From an uncultured Bacteroidota bacterium (GTDB taxonomy: Bacteria > Bacteroidota > Bacteroidia > Bacteroidales > WCHB1-69): 54,380 nucleotides of DNA. Of the stretch, positions 8,505 through 18,200 are shown piece by piece; position 1 is the stretch's first letter, and every line of letters starts with the position of its first letter. The notes beneath the pieces are model-generated. The model had not been told where the DNA came from. It worked only from the letters and a program-made list of their open reading frames with translations, and made no database searches. Where the stretch lies: contig CADBTU010000003.1 in the NCBI GenBank assembly GCA_902797625.1, positions 1 through 54,380 of the forward strand, in the 5' to 3' direction. The translations under genes were made by a program, and so were the position numbers.

Positions 8505-8512
8505 TAATTTTG
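8505..8512 (+). promoter_or_regulatory. -7 element for the glycosyltransferase/flippase operon
   Basis: TAATTTTG, 26 bases upstream of the ATG at 8539. Confidence 0.7.
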
Positions 8513-8538
8513 CAGATTGATTTTCGTTTCCAGAATTT

Positions 8539-9642
8539 ATGAAACAAACTAAAATAGTCTTTTTTCAAACTGCTCATGCTGCTGATGACGACCGAGTTTG
8601 GTATCATCAAGCTATGTCTCTTGCTAATGAAGATTTTAATGTTCATGTTCTTGCAAATAATTCTAATTTTATTAAAAATGAGTGTATTACAATTGTAGAT
8701 ACTTCTAATAAAAAAATATCTGAGAAACTTGATTTATATACTTCAGCTCTCGAAATATTAGCTCCTGATATCGTTGTCTGCGATACTCCATTTGCGTTAA
8801 AATGCGTTAATAATCTAAAAAAGAGAGGTAAAAAAATTAAAACAATATATGATGTTACCGAATGGTATCCCTCTAAAAAGAATTTTCTTGGACTTAATCC
8901 GATAAAAAAAATATTCAAAAGTATTTTTCTTGCTCTACTTAATTTTACTGTTAATTTTAAAACGGATGGTTTTATTTTTGGTGAAGTTGATAAAGCAAAG
9001 CCATTCAGAATACTTTTTCCAAGAAAACCATATATTTATTTGTCTTATTATCCTGACTTACAATATATTGATTCAAAGTGTTTAAGTGATTTTAACGATA
9101 GAGTAAAACTTTTCTATGCTGGTGATTTATCAGAGGAGAAAGGTTTTAACAATGTAATAGAAGTTGCAAAGTTGCTGGCAAAAAGATATGATAATCAGCA
9201 GTTTGTGTTAAATGTTGTAACAAACGATAATTTTGAGAACTATTTGCTACAACCAAATTTAGAGATAATTTTTCATAAATATATGCCATTGAAAGAATTT
9301 TGTTCTGTTGCAGCGAATAACGACTTTTTTTTGGATCTTAGAAAGGTGGATTTTGAAAATAGTAGATGTTTGCCAATAAAATTATTCTATTATATGGCAA
9401 TGCAACGCCCTGTAATATACTCTGATTTATTGGCTATTCGTAAGGGTTGTCCAGAAGTTTTTCAATTTGGTTATTTAGTTGCTCCTACGGATTATAATAA
9501 TATTGTAGATGTTATAGGAGAGTATATAAATACCCCAGAAAAATATAGAGTTCATTGTGATAATGCTCGCAAATACTCGGAAGAAAAATACAATTGGGGA
9601 GCAATAAAAGATGGTTTTATAAAGTTTGTAGAATCGTTATGA
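8539..9642 (+). CDS. Glycosyltransferase, GT4-like (GT-B fold)
   Basis: A 367-residue cytoplasmic sugar transferase, probably acting in surface polysaccharide or glycolipid assembly. The N-terminal half has the start pattern of GT-B enzymes (KIVFFQTAHAADDDRVW). The second half holds the donor-side loop FYAGDLSEEKG (192-202) and a C-terminal donor-binding region (LPIKLFYYMAMQRPVIYSD, about 274-292) where GT4 enzymes carry an E-x7-E motif; here the glutamates are not obvious, so catalytic detail is uncertain. The stop overlaps the start of the flippase gene (ATGA at 9639-9642), so the two are translationally coupled. Sugar and acceptor unknown. Confidence 0.8.
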   Translation: MKQTKIVFFQTAHAADDDRVWYHQAMSLANEDFNVHVLANNSNFIKNECITIVDTSNKKISEKLDLYTSALEILAPDIVVCDTPFALKCVNNLKKRGKKIKTIYDVTEWYPSKKNFLGLNPIKKIFKSIFLALLNFTVNFKTDGFIFGEVDKAKPFRILFPRKPYIYLSYYPDLQYIDSKCLSDFNDRVKLFYAGDLSEEKGFNNVIEVAKLLAKRYDNQQFVLNVVTNDNFENYLLQPNLEIIFHKYMPLKEFCSVAANNDFFLDLRKVDFENSRCLPIKLFYYMAMQRPVIYSDLLAIRKGCPEVFQFGYLVAPTDYNNIVDVIGEYINTPEKYRVHCDNARKYSEEKYNWGAIKDGFIKFVESL

Positions 9643-10841
9643 GTATCAACCTCAAAAGAGATATAGTAGAGACAATTTTCAGTAAATCGTTAATTTTGCT
9701 GCTTAATTTTGTTGTTGTTGTTATGACAACTCACTTTTGGGGAGATTCAGGTCGTGGTTCAATAGCAATTTTTGTTGCAGACCTAAGTTTGATAAATATT
9801 TTTGCAAATGTTTTTACAGGGAGCAGTGTTTCCTATTTTTTTTCGCGAATGGGAAAATCTAAAATTGCCACAGCAGCTTATTTATGGGCATTCTTGGTTG
9901 CAGCTATTGGAGGTGTTTTTTTGTTTGCAATAGGGCAAACCAAACTCGCACCTTTTGTTTTTATCGCTTCTGTAATGTTGGGAATTGTAACATTTAATAA
10001 TTCAGTGTTCATAGGTGATCAAAAAATTGGCAATTACAATTTGATAACTATTTTGCAACCTGCACTTTTGATAGTTTTTATGTTATTATTCAAGTTTCTG
10101 TTGCCGCAAATTGAGTATTATAGCTATTTTTTTGGACAGATTTGTTCCTTGTTAATTGTATTGTTGATATGCCGTTTTTTACGTCATAAATGCGAGATTT
10201 ACAATAGATGGGATTTTGATAGGGAAGCTAATAAAGAGATATTCTCGTTTGGTTGGAAAACAGAATTAAGTAGTTTGTTACAGTTTTTGAATTATCGTCT
10301 AACGTATTATATGTTGGATATTTACATTGGTCGCGGCTCGGTTGGGATTTTTTCCATAGGTGTTACTATTGCTGAGGCGATATGGATTGTGAGCCGAAGT
10401 ATGTCAATGGTTCAATTCTCGAATGTTTTGAAATCAGGTGATAATTCTTCCACACGCAATGAAACGTCTCGAATAGCTTTGGCAAGTCTTGTTATTTCTT
10501 CTTTATGTATAGCAGTTATAGCTCCTTTGCCAAAACAAATATTTTCATTTGTGTTTGGAGAAGAATTTAGTGGAGTAGGGCGCATAGTGCTACTTTTATC
10601 GCCAGGAATTTTATCTATAGCTTTTTCAAATGTGTTAGGAAATTTTCTTTCTGCTACACGTAATCTTAATATTCTCGTTGTAAAATCTGCTGTGGGAGTG
10701 ATTTTTACGATAGTTTTGTCCCTATTGCTAATTCCAAAACTGCAAATTGATGGTGCTTGCGTGGTAAATAGTGTGTCATATTGTGTCTCCTCGTTGGTTT
10801 TAATTGTTTATTACTATATGCCGAAAAAGAGTAGAAGATAG
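9639..10841 (+). CDS. Wzx-like polysaccharide flippase
   Basis: An integral membrane protein of about 400 residues with some twelve hydrophobic segments, of the MVF/MATE-like oligosaccharide flippase type that moves lipid-linked glycans across the inner membrane. I chose the ATG at 9639 because it overlaps the previous stop as ATGA; an upstream in-frame start at 9594 would overlap the glycosyltransferase by 49 bases. Supporting sequence includes the first segment (SLILLLNFVVVVMTTHFWG), the pattern LNYRLTYYMLDIYIGRGSVGIFSIG in the middle, and GACVVNSVSYCVSSLVLIVYYY at the end. No wider polysaccharide cluster surrounds this pair. Confidence 0.82.
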   Translation: MSINLKRDIVETIFSKSLILLLNFVVVVMTTHFWGDSGRGSIAIFVADLSLINIFANVFTGSSVSYFFSRMGKSKIATAAYLWAFLVAAIGGVFLFAIGQTKLAPFVFIASVMLGIVTFNNSVFIGDQKIGNYNLITILQPALLIVFMLLFKFLLPQIEYYSYFFGQICSLLIVLLICRFLRHKCEIYNRWDFDREANKEIFSFGWKTELSSLLQFLNYRLTYYMLDIYIGRGSVGIFSIGVTIAEAIWIVSRSMSMVQFSNVLKSGDNSSTRNETSRIALASLVISSLCIAVIAPLPKQIFSFVFGEEFSGVGRIVLLLSPGILSIAFSNVLGNFLSATRNLNILVVKSAVGVIFTIVLSLLLIPKLQIDGACVVNSVSYCVSSLVLIVYYYMPKKSRR

Positions 10842-11063
10842 TTTTACTGCTGAAACTTATAAAATAATTTTATTGCGATTTTGCGAAATCTTCCGCTATC
10901 CTGTGTGGTTGGTGGGCAGATAGTTGCTGTCTGAAATGTTTACGATATGCAAGATTTGTGTAATGGATTTTATAGTTAGTAAATTTGTTTTATGCTATGT
11001 TGTTTCAGAAATAGTACAGTTTATACGGTATTATTTTAGATTGAAAATGTCATCAAAAAAATG

Positions 11064-11071
11064 TATTTTTG
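11064..11071 (+). promoter_or_regulatory. -7 element for the giant repeat protein gene
   Basis: TATTTTTG, 51 bases upstream of the ATG at 11123. The 281-base gap before this gene shows nothing else that I can name. Confidence 0.7.
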
Positions 11072-11122
11072 CACACTCTTGTGTTAATAAAAATAAATAA
11101 AGACTAACAATATAAAACAAAT

Positions 11123-14100
11123 ATGAATAAACTGAAAAACAGAGCGTTAAGAACGTTAGTTCTTTTGATTGTTATTTTAGTGTTTAGTGGAAAAGTTAAA
11201 TCTCAACAACGAATAATGACCACAGACACCGTTTATCACTCCGTTTACGGTTGCGATAGCTTGCTTTTACCTGCTAATAATGTAGTGTATTACACGAATA
11301 CGACAGTGAAAATACCTCATTATGCTACATCGCAAGGAAAAGTTTATATGGATGTGTTGAACGTCTATAATGTAGAAATTGGTCAAAGCTACAATGTTTA
11401 CGACACAGTTTCAGATAAGATATGTAGAAGTAATCTTCCATACTCTTTTCATGGCCATTTTTTTACAAGATCTGGAAATTTTAATGTAGATTTTCCTACA
11501 ATAAACGGTTGTGACAGTGCCCATGTTTATCTAAAACTGCAAGTGTTAAATGGTCAATGCGATACAATAAATCTCGGAATTTGTGCAAATCAACCGTCAA
11601 TACAATATCAAGACATAACTTTTGATACCCCTGGTACTTTCGATTTTGTGCAAGGTTACGATGTGGATGGTTGTCCTATAGTAAAAACGTATGTTGTAGA
11701 TCTGTATCCAGTAGTTGTTGATACCTTAGATGTTCAAATTTGTCAAGCAGATCTTCCATATACTTTTGCTGGTCAAAGTTTTAACTCAACAGGTTCTTAT
11801 GTGGTTAATCATACAACTATCCAAGGTTGTTCGGCAACAACTTTACTCAATCTAACAGTTTATCATTCAACAAGGAGCCGTATAACTATAGATACTACAG
11901 TTTGCCCAATTGATATGCCTTTTGAGTATGCGGATGGGATTTTTGAACTACCTGGAGACTATTTTGTATTGCTAAAAAACAAGTTCGGTTGTGATAGTGC
12001 ATTGGTATCTTTGAAACTTAGTGTTGAACAACAAATTATTGACACAATAGATGTGTCGATATGCGAGCATAATTTGCCATATATTCACGAAGATATAACG
12101 TTTGGTGATTTTGGTGAATATTATATTGAAAAACAGTTAGATACACTATGTTCTCCATATACATTGCTTAGATTATCTAAGTTAAATTCTGGAATAGACA
12201 CTTCAAAAGTTTGTTTATATGAAGATTCTTACACTTTCTATGATAGTGTTTTCACGGAATCAGGAACATATATAGTGGAGGATACTAACTCATTGCAATG
12301 TATAGATAAACACATTTTAATACTTACTCTTTATCCTGAAATAATAAATGACACGGTGCGTGAAACTATTTGTAGTTCTGAGGTACCTTTTGATTTTTAT
12401 GGAAAAAAGTGTTATACAACGGGTTCTTATACTGAGGTGTTGAAGAATCAAAATGGTTGCGATAGTGCGATAGTTAAACTTTTACTCACTGTGGACGAAA
12501 ATCCACAAACTACAAAGGGTGTTACTATAACAAGAAATGATTTACCATACATTTATCGAGATACTGTTTTGACAAAAAGTGGAACTTACGTATGGAATAT
12601 TCCTTCTGCTAATGGTGGGTGCGATACTATAGAGACTCTTAATCTAAATATTGTACAAAAAATTACCGTAGAGCGTGATACGATTTTCTGCGCTAACGAG
12701 ACTATCACATATTTAGGAGAGACTATTTCGAGAGCAGGAAAACATTTCTTTACATATCATCTTCCAGAATATGATAGTGTGATAATTCTGAATGTAAAAC
12801 ATTATCCAACATATCGTGATGAAACAATATATTTGTCAATAGGAGAATATGATGTGCCATACCGCTTCGCTGACAGCACTTATACTACAGAAGGTTATCA
12901 CGAACAGACATTAAAAACAATCAACGGATGTGATAGCGTTGTATCAATTTTCTTAACAATAAATTTAGCTGTTATCAATAACGATACCATATATAGAGAG
13001 ATTTGTTCCAACGATCTTCCATATATGATTTTCGATAGTTTGTTGCAAACTGGTGGTGTGCATCGTTTTCTCACACGTTCTCAGGTATCAGACTTTGATT
13101 CGGTATTTTATGTACGACTCAATGTAAAACCGTCGCCAGCACTTGTAGTTCCAGATACAACATATTTGTGTACAGGCAATCAGCTCTTACTTACAGCTCA
13201 ATCAACGGGAAGTTCGTTTGTGTGGTCAAGTGGTGAAAATACAGCATCTATCAATGTTACTTTGGCGGGCACATATTCTGTTACGACCACAAACGCATAC
13301 GACTGTTCTACAACAGCTACAATACAGGTTGTAGATGCAGATATCCCAGAAGTTACTATAGCAGGCGACAACACGTTATGTAAAGGAACAAGTACAACAT
13401 TGCGGGCGTTTGGAGGCAAAGAATATCTATGGAGCAATGGGGCAATTACAGATTCAATAGTTGTAACACCTTTAGAATCTACAAATTACACAGTTACAGT
13501 TACAAATATTTATGGTTGTGTTAAAACAGGCAGCATATCTATAAATGTTAGAGGAATACCATCGCCAGAAATTGTTGGAAATAATAGTATATGTCAGAAT
13601 GACTCAACCACACTTATGGCAACAGGAGGTAGTAGTTACATCTGGAGTACAGGAAGCACTTCAAATAAAATTTCTGTAAATTCAGAGGGCTTATATTCAG
13701 TTACTGCGATAGATGAAAATGGTTGTCAAAATGTAGCCACATTGCTAATGACAGTAAATCCACTACCTGAAGTAAGAATTTTAGGGCGCAATACATTCTG
13801 TCAAGGTGGAAACACAACACTAACGGCTACAGGCGGTGCAAACTACGAATGGAATACGGGTGAAATGACACAGTCTATTAACGTTTCACTTGCAGGAACA
13901 TATACTGTTACAGGAATTGATAACAATGGATGTTCAACATCAAAGAGTGTTGTTGTTTCGCGAGAAGATGTAAATGCAACGATTATAGGTAATAGAAATT
14001 TCTGTAATGGCCAGAGTACAACTCTTACTGTTTCAGATGCAGGAAACTATACTTACAAATGGTTTGATGGTAGCACATCTAACAGTATCACAATTTCGCA

Positions 14101-17100
14101 ACCAGGACAATATTCCGTAATAGTAACAAATGCTAATGGTTGTCAAAATACGTTAACTGCAACAGTGAGTGAGTATTCTATGCCAACTCCAACAATCAGC
14201 GGTACTTTAACAATATGCGAAGGCCAAAGCACAGTATTGAGAGCTTCTGGAGGAAATACATATCTTTGGGACAATGGAAGCACAGATGCTATAATTCATG
14301 CTAATGCAACAGGAACATATTCTGTAACAGTAACTAATCAGTATGGTTGTACAGCAACAACCTCTGCATCAGTCTTGGTTAACCCAGCTCCAACAGTAAC
14401 ATTATTATCAGATGACAACATCTGCAGTGGTGATAATGTTACAATTTCCGCTATCTCAAATGGAACTACTTATAATTGGGCTTCGGGGCAAAACACTGCT
14501 ATTATCAATGTTTCACCCTCAGTAACAACAACATATACTGTATTAGTAACGGACGATAATGGTTGTTCTACTACAGCGTCAAAACAATTGATAGTAAATC
14601 AACTGCCAACTGTTTATATATCAGGTGTTACGACTGTTTGTAGTGGTGACACAGCTCGCCTTACAGCCAACGGAGGTACATCATATATATGGAGTAACAA
14701 TATGTCCACAGCAAGTATAAATGTAACCACTCCAGGTAACTATTCAGTAGTTGCTACAAATAGTGCTGGATGTACAGCAACTGCGTCAAAAACGGTTGTT
14801 GTTAACGAGCTGCCTACAATATCTTTTAGTGGTGAAAATGTTATTTGTCAGGGTAGTACTGCAAAAATAACTGCGTCTGGTGCAGTGAACTATGTATGGT
14901 CAACGGGAGAGAACACAGCAACAGTACACCTTTCAACACCAGGTTTTCACAAGGTTACCGCTTCAAATATACATAATTGTATAAGTTCAGACTCTATATA
15001 CATCACTATAAATTCAAATCCGATAGTAACTATAACTGGCGAAGACCATATTTGTGCAAATACTCCAACAATATTGTCTGCAAGTGGTGCTCATACCTAC
15101 GTTTGGAGCACAGATGAAAATACTTCGTCAATAGCAATAAGTCCTGCTGTTTCAACAACATACACAGTAACAGGATATTCTATAAACGGTTGTAGTTCCA
15201 ATGCTGTAAAAACAGTTCTTGTGGAGTCATTGCCAAATGTTAGCATCACAGGTCAATTCACATTATGTCGTGGCAATAGTACTGTTCTGACCGCTGTTGG
15301 TGGAAGCTCATATCAATGGAATACTGGTGAGAATGTTGCTAATATCAGCGTTACACCTAATCATACAACAACTTATACTGTTAGGGCGTTTAATTCTTTC
15401 GGATGTTATTCAGATGCTTCCGCAACGGTTCAAATAAACGTCTTACCTTCAATATCATTTAGCGGAACAACTTCTGTTTGTGATGGTAATATCGCATCTG
15501 TAACAGTAAGTGGTGGCAATACTTATGTTTGGAGTAATGGAACAGTTGGAAATACTTTAACAACAGGAACTGCAGGAATATATAAGGTTACTGCTACTAA
15601 TAGTCTTAACTGTCAGCGTACAGATTCTATCCAGATAACCGTATGGAGTAAACCTACCGTTTCAATTGAAGGTCAAGGACTTCTTTGTAAAGGCTCTTCA
15701 ACGGTGCTTTCAGCATTAGGCGCACAAACTTATTCTTGGAATACTGGTGAAAATGCATCATCTATTACGATTATGCCAACCCAATCAACCACATATTCGG
15801 TAACAGGAACAGATTATCATGGTTGTACTGCAACAGCAAATAAAGTTGTTAATGTTGAACAATTACCAAATGTGAACATATCAGGAATTTTGTCTATTTG
15901 TCAAGGCGATAGTACAATATTGACTGCTACGGGAGGACACAATTTCTTATGGAATAATGGTAGTACAAATACCCAAATAACAGTTTCAGAACATGGTTCA
16001 TATTCAGTAACAGCAACATCACTAAACGGCTGTGAGGCGACTGCTAATGTTGTTGTTGTCAACAATCCAAACCCTTCATTCTCGTTTTTATCTGTTGATA
16101 ATATTTGTGAGAATACGACAGAAAAACTCTCAGTTGAAGGCGACTATAATTATCTGTGGAGCACTGGAAGTACTGAAAAAGAGATAACAATTAGCGAAGG
16201 AGGTGTTTATTCAGTAACAGCAACTAATGAATATGGTTGCACTAAGACTATAACTAAAACAATTGAAGCTTTATTGGCTCCTTTTGTACAAATTTTAGGT
16301 GTGGAATCTTTATGTCAAGATGAATCTACAACATTGACAGCTTCTTCAAATGCTGTTGATTTCTTATGGAGTACAGGAGATAGTACCCCAACTATAACAG
16401 TTATCCCAAATAATACTACTTATGAATTGATGGCTATAGGAGAAAACGGTTGTTCTTCAATGGCATCACATCATATAACAACTCGCTCAACATACAATTA
16501 CACAGTTACGGGAACAATTTGTGAATATCAAACTTTCTCACAATATGGATTTTATATTCCTATTATAGATTCTGCGGGAACATACACATTCTCAAGAAAT
16601 TTGGAAACAGTTTATGGTTGTGATAGTACTATCAATCTATTACTCACAGTGAATCCTTTACCAAGGTTAGATTCGATCACAGGTCCGCAACATATTACTC
16701 AATATGGTAGTTTGTATTATTCCGTCAACAATCCTCAACATGTGAATAACTACGAATGGCGTGTTTCAAATACCCATTGGACTTTGTCAAATGCTGATTA
16801 TTCAGTGGTAACGATGACTGTTAATACTAATGGTAATGGTGTCTTAACAGCGCGAGGAATTAATAACTGTGGTTATACAGAACAATCTGTAAATATCTTT
16901 TGCAATGTAAGTGTTGAAGATTATGAAGGAAAAACATCAATAAAACTTTATCCTAACCCTGTTCATCAATCTCTATTTATAGATTTTGGAGACAAAGTTG
17001 AGTATAAACAAGTTAGACTTTACGATGAGAGAGGTCGTTTGATATTTTCAGCACAGTGTGAGGATTATTCTATGGAAATTGACTGCACAAAATATGCTAA

Positions 17101-17179
17101 CGGGCACTATACACTTGTATTTACAAATGAAAAAGGAAATAGATCAGAAACCCGTAAAATTATAATCAATAACAGGTAA
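11123..17179 (+). CDS. Giant secreted repeat protein with T9SS tail
   Basis: A 2018-residue exported protein. Order: signal peptide (1-28); eleven or so modules of about 52 residues (about 100-670) with the pattern C-x3-LPY ... G-x-Y ... NGCDS ... L-x-V; sixteen modules of 69-73 residues (about 671-1791) with the pattern G-x3-IC-x-G-x-STTLTA-x-GG ... Y-x-WSTG ... G-x-YSVT-x-TN-x-x-GC, an immunoglobulin/PKD-like beta fold; one further copy of the first module (about 1792-1845); a linker; and a T9SS type A sorting domain (about 1940-2018, KLYPNPVHQS). Each module has a cysteine pair that could form a disulfide. The size and modularity suggest a cell-surface adhesin or stalk, but binding partners are unknown. 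The gene is followed by an unrelated MCE gene after 36 bases. Confidence 0.9.
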   Translation: MNKLKNRALRTLVLLIVILVFSGKVKSQQRIMTTDTVYHSVYGCDSLLLPANNVVYYTNTTVKIPHYATSQGKVYMDVLNVYNVEIGQSYNVYDTVSDKICRSNLPYSFHGHFFTRSGNFNVDFPTINGCDSAHVYLKLQVLNGQCDTINLGICANQPSIQYQDITFDTPGTFDFVQGYDVDGCPIVKTYVVDLYPVVVDTLDVQICQADLPYTFAGQSFNSTGSYVVNHTTIQGCSATTLLNLTVYHSTRSRITIDTTVCPIDMPFEYADGIFELPGDYFVLLKNKFGCDSALVSLKLSVEQQIIDTIDVSICEHNLPYIHEDITFGDFGEYYIEKQLDTLCSPYTLLRLSKLNSGIDTSKVCLYEDSYTFYDSVFTESGTYIVEDTNSLQCIDKHILILTLYPEIINDTVRETICSSEVPFDFYGKKCYTTGSYTEVLKNQNGCDSAIVKLLLTVDENPQTTKGVTITRNDLPYIYRDTVLTKSGTYVWNIPSANGGCDTIETLNLNIVQKITVERDTIFCANETITYLGETISRAGKHFFTYHLPEYDSVIILNVKHYPTYRDETIYLSIGEYDVPYRFADSTYTTEGYHEQTLKTINGCDSVVSIFLTINLAVINNDTIYREICSNDLPYMIFDSLLQTGGVHRFLTRSQVSDFDSVFYVRLNVKPSPALVVPDTTYLCTGNQLLLTAQSTGSSFVWSSGENTASINVTLAGTYSVTTTNAYDCSTTATIQVVDADIPEVTIAGDNTLCKGTSTTLRAFGGKEYLWSNGAITDSIVVTPLESTNYTVTVTNIYGCVKTGSISINVRGIPSPEIVGNNSICQNDSTTLMATGGSSYIWSTGSTSNKISVNSEGLYSVTAIDENGCQNVATLLMTVNPLPEVRILGRNTFCQGGNTTLTATGGANYEWNTGEMTQSINVSLAGTYTVTGIDNNGCSTSKSVVVSREDVNATIIGNRNFCNGQSTTLTVSDAGNYTYKWFDGSTSNSITISQPGQYSVIVTNANGCQNTLTATVSEYSMPTPTISGTLTICEGQSTVLRASGGNTYLWDNGSTDAIIHANATGTYSVTVTNQYGCTATTSASVLVNPAPTVTLLSDDNICSGDNVTISAISNGTTYNWASGQNTAIINVSPSVTTTYTVLVTDDNGCSTTASKQLIVNQLPTVYISGVTTVCSGDTARLTANGGTSYIWSNNMSTASINVTTPGNYSVVATNSAGCTATASKTVVVNELPTISFSGENVICQGSTAKITASGAVNYVWSTGENTATVHLSTPGFHKVTASNIHNCISSDSIYITINSNPIVTITGEDHICANTPTILSASGAHTYVWSTDENTSSIAISPAVSTTYTVTGYSINGCSSNAVKTVLVESLPNVSITGQFTLCRGNSTVLTAVGGSSYQWNTGENVANISVTPNHTTTYTVRAFNSFGCYSDASATVQINVLPSISFSGTTSVCDGNIASVTVSGGNTYVWSNGTVGNTLTTGTAGIYKVTATNSLNCQRTDSIQITVWSKPTVSIEGQGLLCKGSSTVLSALGAQTYSWNTGENASSITIMPTQSTTYSVTGTDYHGCTATANKVVNVEQLPNVNISGILSICQGDSTILTATGGHNFLWNNGSTNTQITVSEHGSYSVTATSLNGCEATANVVVVNNPNPSFSFLSVDNICENTTEKLSVEGDYNYLWSTGSTEKEITISEGGVYSVTATNEYGCTKTITKTIEALLAPFVQILGVESLCQDESTTLTASSNAVDFLWSTGDSTPTITVIPNNTTYELMAIGENGCSSMASHHITTRSTYNYTVTGTICEYQTFSQYGFYIPIIDSAGTYTFSRNLETVYGCDSTINLLLTVNPLPRLDSITGPQHITQYGSLYYSVNNPQHVNNYEWRVSNTHWTLSNADYSVVTMTVNTNGNGVLTARGINNCGYTEQSVNIFCNVSVEDYEGKTSIKLYPNPVHQSLFIDFGDKVEYKQVRLYDERGRLIFSAQCEDYSMEIDCTKYANGHYTLVFTNEKGNRSETRKIIINNR
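11220..16500 (+). repeat. Tandem coding repeats of two kinds
   Basis: About 11 units of ~155 bp (to ~13134) followed by 16 units of ~207-219 bp (about 13135-16497). Units share protein patterns but have diverged in DNA sequence, so the array appears old rather than recently expanded. Confidence 0.8.
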
Positions 17180-17215
17180 GAAAATCTATTTAGCTTGTAG
17201 ATAATTAAGAGATTA

Positions 17216-18193
17216 ATGAAGAACACTGATAATAAAAATTTCGTTAAAGAACGGAAAAGTATAAAGGTTGCTCTATTTTGCATTATAGCAGGTGTAATAT
17301 TTTACTTCGGTGCCACATTTCTTAAAGGAATAAATATATTTGGTCAAAAACGATATTTTTATGCTGTGTTTGAAGATGTAGGTGCTTTACAAGAAAGTAC
17401 TAATGTCAATCTAAATGGCTATCAAATAGGTAAAGTTACAGATATTAGTATGCTTAGCTCAAATCCAGTACGAATCTGCGTTGAAATATTGATAACAGAA
17501 AAGTTCAATATTCCAAAAGATTCATATTTTGAAGTGGCACAGAAAGATGTTTTAGGCGGAATGATTGTTAATCTTAAAATGGGAAACTCACCAGAGTTTG
17601 CCCAAAAAGGAGATACGTTGGGGTGTTGTCTTGCAGGTGGTATGCTTGATGGCGTTGGCGATCTCGTGGTGCAACTTAAGAGCGTTGTTGCTTCAGTAGA
17701 TACTATAGGACTTAACCTAAAGACGGCATTTCTTCCTTATGATTCTCTTAATGGTGGATTGATGATTAGAAAAACTCTTGAAAATCTTTATAATACAACA
17801 ACTACCCTTTCTAATATTATTGATTATAATGATGAAAAATTTTCAGATATTATTGTTCAATTAGATAAACTATCGAAAACTTTAGGCGATGCTGCACCAA
17901 AAATAGAATCTATAGTGTCAAATATGGATAATATTACAGATTCTGTGGCTCAAGCTAACTTAAAAACTTTGCTTTATAATGCTCAACAAGCTCTCGCTAA
18001 TGCAAATAATGTTCTTTCAAATGTTAATCACGGTCTTGGAACAGTAGGACAACTTATGCAAAACGATGCTTTATATAAAAATATTGACAAAACAATAGAA
18101 AGTATAAATCTACTTATAGAGGATTTGAAAGTAAACCCATCCAAGTATATAAATGTAACTGTATTTGGAAAAAAAGAAAAATCAAAAAAATAA
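17216..18193 (+). CDS. MlaD/MCE family lipid-transport protein
   Basis: A 325-residue inner-membrane-anchored protein of the MCE family, which binds and shuttles phospholipids or other hydrophobic molecules between membranes. Seen: charged N-terminus, a single membrane segment (about 18-37), then the MCE domain (about 45-125) with GALQESTNVNLNGYQIGKVTDI and KDVLGGMIVNLKMG, followed by a long helical part with coiled-coil character (about 150-310) that fits the multimeric needle-like assemblies of this family. No ABC permease or ATPase is adjacent, so partners must be encoded elsewhere. The 3' end lies seven bases before the DUF3127 gene, suggesting co-transcription. Confidence 0.88.
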   Translation: MKNTDNKNFVKERKSIKVALFCIIAGVIFYFGATFLKGINIFGQKRYFYAVFEDVGALQESTNVNLNGYQIGKVTDISMLSSNPVRICVEILITEKFNIPKDSYFEVAQKDVLGGMIVNLKMGNSPEFAQKGDTLGCCLAGGMLDGVGDLVVQLKSVVASVDTIGLNLKTAFLPYDSLNGGLMIRKTLENLYNTTTTLSNIIDYNDEKFSDIIVQLDKLSKTLGDAAPKIESIVSNMDNITDSVAQANLKTLLYNAQQALANANNVLSNVNHGLGTVGQLMQNDALYKNIDKTIESINLLIEDLKVNPSKYINVTVFGKKEKSKK

Positions 18194-18200
18194 CAGAGAT

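Noticed and set aside
11123..17179. Repeat array as a possible CRISPR or assembly artefact
   Set aside because: Units are in frame, diverged from each other and coding throughout; they are protein modules.
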